Origin: Pseudomonadota bacterium
Lineage (GTDB): Bacteria; Pseudomonadota; Gammaproteobacteria; Steroidobacterales; Steroidobacteraceae
Length of the DNA: 6,955 bases
Assembly (NCBI GenBank): GCA_021815905.1
Contig: JAKAZP010000138.1
Location: 1 to 6,955 of the forward strand
Direction of reading: 5' to 3'
The first letter of the stretch is position 1; each line of letters opens with the position of its first letter. Of the stretch, positions 1-6,706 are shown one piece after another. The notes below the pieces were generated by a model, which saw only the letters and a program-made list of their open reading frames with translations, did not search any database and was not told the origin of the DNA. Position numbers and translations under genes: made by a program.

Positions 1-1836
1 GCCTTCGCCGGCCAGGGCGTCGTCATGGAGACTCTGCAGCTCTCGCAGGCGCGCGGCTTCCACACCGGCGGCACCGTCCACCTCATCATCAACAATCAGG
101 TCGGCTTCACCACCTCCGAGCCGAGCGACGCCCGCTCGACGATGTACTGCAGCGACGTCGCCAAGATGCTGGAGGCGCCGATCTTTCACGTCAACGGCGA
201 CGACCCCGAGGCGGCGGTGTTCGTGGGGCGCCTGGCGCTCGAGTACCGGATGCGCTTCCACAAGGACGTCGTGATCGACCTGGTCTGCTATCGGCGCCTC
301 GGCCACAACGAGGCCGACGAGCCCGCCGCGACACAGCCGGCCATGTACCGCGTGATCCGGCAGCGTCCGACCACCCGGCAGATCTACTCCGAGAAGCTCA
401 TCGCCGAAGGCGTGCTCTCGCAGGAGGAGGCCGCGGCGATGCCCGAGCGCTATCGCGACGTCCTCGATCAGGGCCGTCCGCTCGCGCGCGCGGCCCTCGG
501 CATGCTCGGCAACAAGTACACCGTCGACTGGACGCGTTACGCGGCCGCCGACTGGACCGAGCCGGTGCGCACCGGGATCGAGCTCTCGCGCCTCCAATCC
601 CTCGGCGAGCGGCTGACCCGGCTGCCGGCGGACCTGACGCTGCATCCGCGCGTCGCGCAGGTCGTGACCAATCGCCGCAAGATGCTCGCAGGGGAGCTGC
701 CGCTCGACTGGGGCTGCGCCGAGACGCTCGCCTACGCCTCGCTGGTGGAGGAGGGCTTCCCCGTGCGCCTCACGGGTCAGGACAGCGGCCGCGGAACCTT
801 CTTCCACCGCCACGCGGTGCTGCACGATCAGTCGAGCGAGCGGGTCTACATCCCGCTGCAGCACCTCGCCGCGCAGCAGCCGCGCGTGCAGATCATCGAC
901 TCCGTGCTGTCCGAGGAGGCGGTGATGGGCTTCGAGTACGGCTACTCGACCACCGAGCCCGGATGCCTCACGGTGTGGGAGGCGCAGTACGGGGACTTCG
1001 CCAACGGCGCGCAGGTCGTCATCGATCAGTTCATCAGCTCGGGCGAGGCGAAATGGCAGCGCTACTGCGGGCTCGTGCTGCTGCTGCCGCACGGTTACGA
1101 GGGCGCCGGACCCGAGCACTCCTCCGCCCGCCTCGAGCGCTACCTGCAGCTCTGTGCCGAGTCGAACATGCAGGTCTGCGTGCCCTCGACTCCCGCGCAG
1201 ATGTTTCACATGCTGCGCCGGCAGATGCTGCAGCCGTTCCGCAAGCCGCTCATCGTCATGACACCGAAGAGCCTGCTGCGGCATGAGCTGTCGGTGTCGA
1301 GCCTCGAGCAGCTGACGCGCGGCAGCTTCGCCCGGGTGATCGACGAGATCGATGAGCTGCCGGCGCCATCGGTGCGCCGCGTGATCTTCTCGAGCGGCCG
1401 GGTGTTCTTCGATCTGCTCAAGGCGCGCCGCAAGGACGGTCTGCGCGATGTCGCGCTGGTGCGCATCGAGCAGCTCTATCCCTTCCCGAGCGAGGAGTAC
1501 GAGGCGGTGCTCGCGCGCTATCCGAATGCGCGCGAGGTGGTCTGGTGCCAGGAGGAGCCGCAGAACCAGGGCGCGTGGTACCAGATCCGCCATCGCCTCC
1601 AGGAGCCGCTCGGCACGCGCGCCGTGCTGTACGCCGGCCGCGCGCCCGCGGCCGCTCCCGCGACCGGCATCGGCAAGATCCACGAGGCCGAGCAACAAGG
1701 CCTCGTGCACGCGGCGCTGCATGCGACGGCGACCGAGGAATCCGCGCGCGACACGGCGCGTCTGTCGCGCGAGGCGCCGCCGCCCGCGGGGCCCGGCAAG
1801 ACTCGGCCCGCGACCGCCCTGAGAAAGAGCTCGTAG
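1..1836 (+). CDS. sucA: 2-oxoglutarate dehydrogenase E1 component (SucA), 5'-truncated by window
   Basis: Thiamine-diphosphate-dependent E1 of the 2-oxoglutarate dehydrogenase complex: it decarboxylates 2-oxoglutarate and passes the succinyl group to the lipoyl arm of SucB in the TCA cycle (cytoplasm). The frame is open from base 1 and begins inside the cofactor loop (AFAGQGVV); the first ATG at 25 is internal, not a start. Visible landmarks, numbered from base 1: INNQVGFTT (30-38, TPP/Mg side), GHNEADEPAATQP (about 101-113), the pyrimidine-binding transketolase domain from about 239 with TGQDSGRGTFFHRHAVLHDQ (258-277), VWEAQYGDFANGAQ (325-338), and the C-terminal domain from about 440 with QLYPFPSEEY. 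The 611 residues present are about two thirds of the usual ~930, so about 320 residues lie upstream. After the usual end (QQGLVHAALHA) there is an extra low-complexity tail of about 36 residues. The stop codon abuts the sucB ATG. Identity is secure. Confidence 0.97.
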   Translation, partial: AFAGQGVVMETLQLSQARGFHTGGTVHLIINNQVGFTTSEPSDARSTMYCSDVAKMLEAPIFHVNGDDPEAAVFVGRLALEYRMRFHKDVVIDLVCYRRLGHNEADEPAATQPAMYRVIRQRPTTRQIYSEKLIAEGVLSQEEAAAMPERYRDVLDQGRPLARAALGMLGNKYTVDWTRYAAADWTEPVRTGIELSRLQSLGERLTRLPADLTLHPRVAQVVTNRRKMLAGELPLDWGCAETLAYASLVEEGFPVRLTGQDSGRGTFFHRHAVLHDQSSERVYIPLQHLAAQQPRVQIIDSVLSEEAVMGFEYGYSTTEPGCLTVWEAQYGDFANGAQVVIDQFISSGEAKWQRYCGLVLLLPHGYEGAGPEHSSARLERYLQLCAESNMQVCVPSTPAQMFHMLRRQMLQPFRKPLIVMTPKSLLRHELSVSSLEQLTRGSFARVIDEIDELPAPSVRRVIFSSGRVFFDLLKARRKDGLRDVALVRIEQLYPFPSEEYEAVLARYPNAREVVWCQEEPQNQGAWYQIRHRLQEPLGTRAVLYAGRAPAAAPATGIGKIHEAEQQGLVHAALHATATEESARDTARLSREAPPPAGPGKTRPATALRKSS

Positions 1837-3075
1837 ATGACGACCGAAATCAAGGTTCCCCCGCTTCCCGAATCCATCACCGACGCGACGCTCGTCGCCT
1901 GGCACAAGAAGCCGGGCGATGCGGTCCGCCGCGATGAGAATCTCGCCGACCTCGAGACCGACAAAGTGGTGCTCGAGGTCCCGGCGCCGGGCAACGGCGT
2001 GCTGCGGGAGGTGAAGGTCGCGAGCGGGACCGTGGTCACCCCGGGCCAGGTGCTCGCGCTGATCGATGAGTCCGCCGCCGCCCAGGCGCAGCCCGCGCGC
2101 GCGGCGGCTCCGGCGGCCGCTTTCCCGGCATCATCGCCGAAGGCGGCGGCTCCGGAGGCGGGGAAGGAGAAGCTCAGCCCGTCCGTGCGCCGGCTGATCG
2201 AGGAGAACCGGCTCGATGCCGCCGCCATTCCCGCGAGCGGCCGTGACGGCCGGCTGACGAAATCGGACGTGGTCGGGTTCATGGATCGCAAGCCGGGCGC
2301 TGCGGCGGACGCGCCGCAGCCGGAGCCGTCGCAGGCGCCGCGCGCCCCGAGCGCGCCGGCCGTGCCCGGGGGGGGGCGCGCGGAGCATCGCGTGCCGATG
2401 ACGCGGCTGCGCCAGCGCATCGCGCAGCGGCTCATCGAGGCGCAGTCGACGCAGGCCTTGCTCACCTCCTTCAACGAAGTCGACCTGACGGCCGTGCAGG
2501 CGCTGCGCGAGCGCCATCGCGAGCGCTTCGAGAAGGCGCACGGCGTGAAGCTCGGCTTCATGTCCTTCTTCGTGAAGGCCTGCATCGAGGCGCTGAAGCG
2601 CTTTCCCGTGGTGAACGCCTCGGTCGACGGGAGCGACATCCTCTATCACGAGTTCTATGACATCGGGGTCGCGGTGTCGACGGAGCGGGGCCTGGTCGTG
2701 CCCATCGTGCGCGATGCGGACGTGAAGAGCTTCGCGGGCGTGGAAAAGGAGATCGCCGAGTACGCGAGGAAGGCGCGCGCCGGGGCGATCGCCATCGAGG
2801 ATCTGACCGGGGGCACCTTCACCATCACCAACGGCGGGGTCTTCGGCTCGCTCATGTCGACCCCGATCGTCAATGCCCCGCAGAGCGCGATTCTCGGGAT
2901 GCACAAGATCCAGGAGCGCCCCATGGTGGTGGACGGGCAGATCGCGATTCGCCCGATGATGTACCTCGCCATCACCTACGACCATCGCATCATCGACGGC
3001 CGGGAGGCCGTGCAGTTCCTGGTCGCGGTCAAGGAGTCCCTGGAGGACCCCGGCCGCATGCTATTGGGGATTTGA
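1837..3075 (+). CDS. sucB: Dihydrolipoyllysine succinyltransferase E2 (SucB/OdhB)
   Basis: E2 core of the 2-oxoglutarate dehydrogenase complex: it transfers the succinyl group from E1 to CoA through a swinging lipoyl arm. The protein is 412 residues, normal for the family. Domains in order: an N-terminal lipoyl domain (about 2-77) with the lipoylated Lys43 in ETDKVVLEV; an Ala/Pro linker; a peripheral subunit-binding domain (about 113-152, [26 protein letters not shown]); a second Ala/Pro linker containing GGG (178-180, encoded by nine consecutive Gs); and the catalytic domain (about 184-412) ending in [15 protein letters not shown] with the catalytic His383 and Asp387. One lipoyl domain and the DHRIIDG form fit a succinyltransferase better than a pyruvate dehydrogenase E2, and the flanking sucA and lpdA agree. 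The ATG directly follows the sucA stop, and GAGAAAGAG at 1821-1829 serves as ribosome binding site. Confidence 0.97.
   Translation: MTTEIKVPPLPESITDATLVAWHKKPGDAVRRDENLADLETDKVVLEVPAPGNGVLREVKVASGTVVTPGQVLALIDESAAAQAQPARAAAPAAAFPASSPKAAAPEAGKEKLSPSVRRLIEENRLDAAAIPASGRDGRLTKSDVVGFMDRKPGAAADAPQPEPSQAPRAPSAPAVPGGGRAEHRVPMTRLRQRIAQRLIEAQSTQALLTSFNEVDLTAVQALRERHRERFEKAHGVKLGFMSFFVKACIEALKRFPVVNASVDGSDILYHEFYDIGVAVSTERGLVVPIVRDADVKSFAGVEKEIAEYARKARAGAIAIEDLTGGTFTITNGGVFGSLMSTPIVNAPQSAILGMHKIQERPMVVDGQIAIRPMMYLAITYDHRIIDGREAVQFLVAVKESLEDPGRMLLGI
2368..2376 (+). repeat. Nine-G homopolymer inside sucB
   Basis: An uninterrupted run of nine Gs, preceded by CCC and followed by CGCG, encodes Gly178-Gly180 in the linker between the subunit-binding and catalytic domains of SucB. 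The reading frame is intact across it. A gain or loss of one G would shift the frame ahead of the whole acyltransferase domain. Runs of this length are known slippage sites in bacteria and also error-prone in sequencing; nothing here shows which, if either, applies. Confidence 0.9.
3066..3070 (+). promoter_or_regulatory. Ribosome binding site deciding the lpdA start
   Basis: GGGGA lies inside the last codons of sucB, 10 nt before the ATG at 3081. The same frame also offers a TTG at 3072 overlapping the sucB stop, but only 1 nt would separate it from this GGGGA. The ATG also gives the usual short lead (MSDSFDVVVIGGG) before the FAD-binding strand, so 3081 is preferred. Confidence 0.5.
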
Positions 3076-3080
3076 CCATC

Positions 3081-4508
3081 ATGTCCGACTCCTTCGACGT
3101 CGTCGTCATCGGCGGCGGCCCGGCCGGCTATCCGGCCGCGATCCGCGCCGCGCAGAACAAGCTCACCGTCGCCTGCATCGATGAGTGGAAGAACCGCGAC
3201 GGCAGCCGATCCTTCGGCGGCACCTGCCTCAATGCCGGCTGCATCCCCTCGAAGGCGCTGCTCGAGTCGACCGAGATGTACCACCGGCTCAAGGAGGAGT
3301 TCGCGGTGCACGGCATCCGCGCGAGCGGTGTCAGCTTCGATGTCGCGCAGATGCAGAAGCGCAAGGCGGGCATCGTCAGGACGATGACCCAGGGCATTCT
3401 CGCGCTCTTCAAGGCGAACGGCGTGACGGGGCTTCAGGGACACGGCCGGCTGCTGCCGGGGCGGCGTGTCGCCTTCACGGGGGCCGACGGGACACAGCGC
3501 GAGCTCACGGCCAAGAGCGTGATCCTCGCCTCGGGCTCCGCGCCCCTGGAGCTCCCGAGCGCGCCGTTCCAGGCGCCCGCAATCGTCGACTCCTGGGGCG
3601 CGCTCGATTTCGAGGCGGTGCCGAAGCGCCTCGGGGTCATCGGCGCCGGCATCATCGGGCTCGAGCTCGGGAGTGTCTGGCGGCGCCTCGGCAGCGAAGT
3701 CACGGTGCTCGAGGCGCTCCCGGAGCTGCTCCCGAGCGCCGATCAGCAGCTCGCGAAGGAGGCCGCGCGGCACTTGAAGAAGCTCGGGCTCGACATCCGT
3801 CTCGGCGCCAAGGTGACCGGAGCCTCCGCGATCGGCGGCGCGGTCGAGGTCGCCTACACCGATGCCAAGGGCGCACAGACTCTCACGGTCGACCGCCTGG
3901 TGGTCGCCATCGGACGCCGGCCCTACACGCAGGACCTGCTCGCGCCCGGCACCGGCGTCGAGCTCGACGAGCGGGGCTTCGTCAAGGTCGATCACGAATG
4001 CCGCACGGGCGCGGAAGGGGTCTGGGCGGTGGGCGACTGCGTCCGCGGTCCCATGCTCGCCCACAAGGGCAAGGAAGAGGGCGTCATGGTGGCGGATCTG
4101 ATCGCCGGGCGCTTCGCCGAGGTCAACTACAAGACCGTCCCCTCGGTCATCTACACCGCGCCCGAAATCGCCTGGGTCGGTCTCACCGAGGAGCAGGTGA
4201 AAGCGAGCGGGCGCCCGTACAAGACCGGCGTGTTCCCGTTTCTCGCGAGCGGCCGCGCGCGCGCGATGGAGCAGGCGCAGGGCTTCGCCAAGATCGTCGC
4301 CGGGGCGGACGATGACGAGATTCTCGGCGTGCACATCATCGGACCGCTCGCCGGCGAGTTGATCGCCGAGGCGGTGCTCGCCATGGAGTACTCCGCGAGC
4401 AGCGAGGATCTGCAGCGCACCATTCACGCGCATCCGACCTTGTCCGAGGCCGTGCACGAGGCGGCGCTCGCCGTCGACAAGCGCGCGATCGACTCGATCA
4501 ACCGATAA
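3081..4508 (+). CDS. lpdA: Dihydrolipoyl dehydrogenase E3 (LpdA)
   Basis: Flavoprotein that reoxidises the dihydrolipoyl arm of SucB and reduces NAD+ to NADH; it works as a homodimer attached to the E2 core. The protein is 475 residues, typical in length. The FAD-binding GGGPAG is at 11-16; the redox-active disulfide is Cys49/Cys54 in GGTCLNAGCIPSK (the commoner form has Val instead of Ala52); the NAD-binding GAGIIG is at 188-193; the second FAD contact is WAVGDCVRGPMLAHKGKEEG; and the interface domain ends with the catalytic pair His451 and Glu456 in HAHPTLSE. All catalytic residues are present. It starts 5 nt after sucB, so it is the dedicated E3 of this operon, although many bacteria share one E3 among pyruvate, 2-oxoglutarate and glycine-cleavage complexes. 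Its stop lies 2 nt from the end of convergent relA. Confidence 0.97.
   Translation: MSDSFDVVVIGGGPAGYPAAIRAAQNKLTVACIDEWKNRDGSRSFGGTCLNAGCIPSKALLESTEMYHRLKEEFAVHGIRASGVSFDVAQMQKRKAGIVRTMTQGILALFKANGVTGLQGHGRLLPGRRVAFTGADGTQRELTAKSVILASGSAPLELPSAPFQAPAIVDSWGALDFEAVPKRLGVIGAGIIGLELGSVWRRLGSEVTVLEALPELLPSADQQLAKEAARHLKKLGLDIRLGAKVTGASAIGGAVEVAYTDAKGAQTLTVDRLVVAIGRRPYTQDLLAPGTGVELDERGFVKVDHECRTGAEGVWAVGDCVRGPMLAHKGKEEGVMVADLIAGRFAEVNYKTVPSVIYTAPEIAWVGLTEEQVKASGRPYKTGVFPFLASGRARAMEQAQGFAKIVAGADDDEILGVHIIGPLAGELIAEAVLAMEYSASSEDLQRTIHAHPTLSEAVHEAALAVDKRAIDSINR
4487..4499. repeat. Short perfect inverted repeat at the 3' end of lpdA
   Basis: GATCGA and TCGATC flank a single C, within the last lpdA codons (AIDSI), 7 nt before the stop. 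As RNA it could form a 5-bp stem with a 3-nt loop, and flanking GCGCGCG (from 4481) and CGCGCGC (about 4515-4521) could pair around it. No run of Ts follows on either strand, so it is not a convincing intrinsic terminator. It is recorded because it is the only local hairpin I found at the 2-nt junction between lpdA and relA. Confidence 0.3.
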
Positions 4509-4510
4509 CG

Positions 4511-6589
4511 CTAACGCGCGCGCCGGACCTCGACCACGTTCGCGACCGACTTCAGCCGGCGCTCGATGCGCGCGAGCTGCTCGAGGTCGCCGACCTCGGT
4601 GCTGAGGCGCACGTGCGCGGTGCCCTGCGCGCGGTCGGTCGTGGTCGACATGGCCTGGATGCTCAATTTCTCCTGCGCGAGCACGTCGGTCAGGTCGCGC
4701 ACGAGCCCGCGCCGATCGTAGGCGTTGATCGCGATCTCGACGGCGAGCCCACCGGCATCGCCCGAGCTCCACTCGACCTCGAGCACCCGCTCCGGCCGCA
4801 GCTCGCGCATGCGCGCGAGGCTCGGGCAGCCGCTGCGGTGAATCGTGACGCCGCGTCCCACGGTGACATAGCCGGTGATCGGCTGTGGACGCAGCGGCGC
4901 GCAGCAGCGGGCGAGGGTGATCGGCAGATTGCCGACCCCCTCGATCTCGACCGGCGAGGCGCGCTGCGAGCGGGCGCGCGGGGCGGTCCGCGGGCGAGGC
5001 GCGCGGCTCGGCTTGCCGGCGGGCACGGCCGCGGGCGCGGCCTCCTCCTCCGGCGCGCTCTGCCGGCGGAACCAGGCGCGCACCTTGGCGCGGTTGCGCG
5101 AGGAGGCGAGAAATCCCTGCTCCGGGGCGAGCCAGTCGCGGCTCGGCGCCTCCTGCTTGGCGGTGATGATCTCGACGATCTGACCGTTCGAGAGCGGGGT
5201 GGTGAGCGGAACGATGCGCCCGTTCACCTTCGCGCCCCGGCAGCGGTGACCGAGCGAGCTGTGCACGCTGTAGGCGAAGTCGAGCGGGGTTGCCCCGCGC
5301 GGCAGCTCGATCACCTCGCCCTTCGGAGTGAGCGCGTAGATCCGGTCCTGAAAGAGCTCCCCGCTCACGCGCTCGAGGAATTCCTGCGCCGGCTCCTCGG
5401 CGCCGGACTCGCGTTGCGGCTCGAGCAGGCGGCGGAGCGACTCGATCTTGCGCCGGTAGCGGGCATCGGGCGCCGTACCTTCCTTGTAGGTCCAGTGCGC
5501 CGCCACTCCGAGCTCGGCATGCTCGTGCATCTCGTGCGTGCGGATCTGGACCTCGAGACTCTTGCCCTCGGGCCCGGTGACGGCGGTGTGGATGGAGCGA
5601 TACAGGTTGCCCTTGGGCGTCGCGATGTAGTCGTCGAACTCCCCGGGAATGTAGGCCCAGAGACCGTGAACGATGCCGAGCGCCGCATAGCAGTCGCGGA
5701 CCGAGTCGACGACGATGCGCACGGCACGCACGTCGAAGAGCTGCTCGAAGGCGAGGTGCTTGCGCTGCATCTTGCGGAAGATGCTGTACATGTGCTTCGG
5801 CCGGCCGTAGACCTCGGCGTGAATGCCGGCCTTCTCGAGCTGCTCGCGCACCATCGCGGAAACGCGTGCGATGTAGCGCTCGCGGTCGGCGCGCCGCTCG
5901 TTGAGGGCGGTGGCGATGCGCCGGTACTCCTCGGGCTCGAGATGGCGGAAGGCGAGGTCCTCGAGCTCCCATTTGAGCTGCCAGACGCCGAGGCGGTTGG
6001 CGAGGGGCGCGAACACGGCGCGCGCCTCGAGCGCGAGCCGCCGGCGCTCCTCCTGCGGCAGATCGCGCGCATGGCGCAGGGCGACCAGCCGCTCGGCAAG
6101 GCGCGCGAGCACCAGGCGCGGATCGCTCACCACCGCGAGCAGCATCTTGCGCAGCGTCTCGGCCTGGCGCGCATCGAGTCCCTGCTCCGGAGACCAGTTG
6201 CCCGGGAATCCGAGATCGCCGAGCTTCACGAGCGCCGCGGCGGTGTCCCAGGCCGTCGCCCCCACGACGCGCGGCAGTTGCCCGGGAGCGAGACCGGCGC
6301 GATTCAGGAGCGGTCGCACGAGCAGCGCCAGCGCGAGATCCGCATCTTCCGTCAGCGCCCCGAGGATCTCGGCCGCTTCGGCGCTCGTGGCCAGCTCTTG
6401 GGCGAGCGCGCTTCGGGAGGGCGCCGGGGCGAGAGGGGGCTCGCCCTTTGCCGCGGCCGCCGCCGTCGCCCCGTCCGCGCCGGTGCCCGCACCCGAGCGC
6501 GCGGCGTCCCACGCCGCGCTCTCGAGCGCGCGCCGGGCCGCGGCGATCGACTCGCGGAGCGCGGGCGGGCAGAGCTGTGTGGTTTCCAT
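4511..6589 (-). CDS. relA: RelA, (p)ppGpp synthetase with inactive hydrolase domain and no helical domain
   Basis: Ribosome-associated GTP/GDP pyrophosphokinase that makes (p)ppGpp when uncharged tRNA enters the A site (stringent response). It is 692 residues, against 744 in E. coli RelA. Residues about 60-210 are a pseudo-hydrolase: no HD pair is present, and the KLADRLHN-type motif reads RLAERLVAL, so hydrolysis is unlikely. The synthetase has YGRPKH (261-266), FDVRAVRIVV (285-294) and EFDD (317-320), the EXDD form of synthesis-only RelA. The pocket residues Lys326, Asn328, Tyr330 and His334 are kept, but the usual NGYQS reads NLYRS. TGS spans about 415-477, followed by SRDWL..WFRRQ. Instead of the usual ~90-residue helical region there is a Pro/Ala/Arg linker (511-546). 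The zinc-finger Cys562, Cys563, His584 and Cys588 and the C-terminal ACT/RRM domain (about 613-690) follow. The N-terminus is Ala/Gly-rich (31-55). The ATG at 6589 is the only usable early start: an in-frame stop lies 12 codons upstream. SpoT is less likely because of EXDD and the missing HD. Confidence 0.93.
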   Translation of the reverse strand: METTQLCPPALRESIAAARRALESAAWDAARSGAGTGADGATAAAAAKGEPPLAPAPSRSALAQELATSAEAAEILGALTEDADLALALLVRPLLNRAGLAPGQLPRVVGATAWDTAAALVKLGDLGFPGNWSPEQGLDARQAETLRKMLLAVVSDPRLVLARLAERLVALRHARDLPQEERRRLALEARAVFAPLANRLGVWQLKWELEDLAFRHLEPEEYRRIATALNERRADRERYIARVSAMVREQLEKAGIHAEVYGRPKHMYSIFRKMQRKHLAFEQLFDVRAVRIVVDSVRDCYAALGIVHGLWAYIPGEFDDYIATPKGNLYRSIHTAVTGPEGKSLEVQIRTHEMHEHAELGVAAHWTYKEGTAPDARYRRKIESLRRLLEPQRESGAEEPAQEFLERVSGELFQDRIYALTPKGEVIELPRGATPLDFAYSVHSSLGHRCRGAKVNGRIVPLTTPLSNGQIVEIITAKQEAPSRDWLAPEQGFLASSRNRAKVRAWFRRQSAPEEEAAPAAVPAGKPSRAPRPRTAPRARSQRASPVEIEGVGNLPITLARCCAPLRPQPITGYVTVGRGVTIHRSGCPSLARMRELRPERVLEVEWSSGDAGGLAVEIAINAYDRRGLVRDLTDVLAQEKLSIQAMSTTTDRAQGTAHVRLSTEVGDLEQLARIERRLKSVANVVEVRRAR

Positions 6590-6595
6590 GGTCGT

Positions 6596-6618
6596 GGAGG
6601 TGTCTAGCGGCCTCCTTT
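6596..6618 (-). promoter_or_regulatory. relA leader: distant Shine-Dalgarno that can pair with downstream CCTCC
   Basis: Read on the minus strand, AAAGGAGG (6618 to 6611) is a near-perfect ribosome binding site, but 21 nt separate it from the relA ATG, against the usual 5-10. After a 10-nt loop comes CCTCC (6600 to 6596), which can pair with GGAGG in a 5-bp G/C-rich stem. No in-frame start lies nearer. Either the hairpin hides the site and lowers translation, or the true initiation signal is weak. The complementarity is seen; the regulatory role is inferred. Confidence 0.4.
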
Positions 6619-6624
6619 GCGGCT

Positions 6625-6630
6625 ATCATA
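6625..6630 (-). promoter_or_regulatory. Possible -10 box of the relA promoter
   Basis: TATGAT on the minus strand matches five of six bases of the sigma-70 -10 consensus and is one of few AT-rich hexamers in the spacer. No good -35 lies 16-18 bp upstream; an A5 tract is the nearest AT-rich element. Transcription from it would begin around 6618, giving a leader of about 29 nt starting close to AAAGGAGG. The bases after the box (AGCCGC) are GC-rich. Confidence 0.35.
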
Positions 6631-6706
6631 CGCGCGCGGTTTTTCCCAGGCGGCGCCGCAGCTTAGCCTCACCGCAGGAACGCGGGACGCACGCCGCGCG
6701 CGAGCC

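Larger units (their letters stand above)
6590..6706. other. Divergent spacer between relA and the yebC-like gene
   Basis: These 117 bp hold all the upstream signals for two divergent genes. For relA there is a plausible -10 box and a strong but distant Shine-Dalgarno sequence, listed separately. An A5 tract on the minus strand (6640-6644) sits upstream of the -10. For the plus-strand gene I see no good -35/-10 pair and no clear Shine-Dalgarno sequence: only GAG two bases before the ATG, and AGGAA about 26 nt away. No palindromic operator stands out. Confidence 0.7.

Noticed and set aside
1518..2639. A minus-strand open frame of 373 codons across the sucA-sucB junction.
   Set aside because: It is Ser/Arg/Ala-rich with no recognisable motif, and it overlaps secure SucA and SucB coding sequence.
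3072..3080. TTG at 3072 as an alternative lpdA start overlapping the sucB stop.
   Set aside because: The nearest Shine-Dalgarno-like sequence ends 1 nt before it. The ATG at 3081 has proper spacing and gives the usual N-terminus.
4613..6607. A plus-strand open frame of about 664 codons covering nearly all of relA in antisense.
   Set aside because: It is a compositional shadow: no domain can be recognised, and the RelA motifs on the minus strand are unambiguous.
2976..6629. A minus-strand open frame of about 1,217 codons running antisense to lpdA and through relA in another frame.
   Set aside because: Its product is Arg/Ala/Gly/His-rich low-complexity sequence with no family motif. Long stop-free shadow frames are expected opposite genes with such G/C bias at third positions. 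lpdA and relA are certain here.
6631..6644. GC-rich stretch followed by T5 on the plus strand as a possible terminator.
   Set aside because: The CGCGCGCG has no room for a proper loop and no gene on the plus strand ends nearby. On the other strand it reads as an A-tract upstream of the relA -10 box.
6641..6669. TTTTCC and TAGCCT, 17 bp apart, as a plus-strand promoter for the yebC-like gene.
   Set aside because: Each matches only about three of six consensus bases, which is no better than chance in this sequence.
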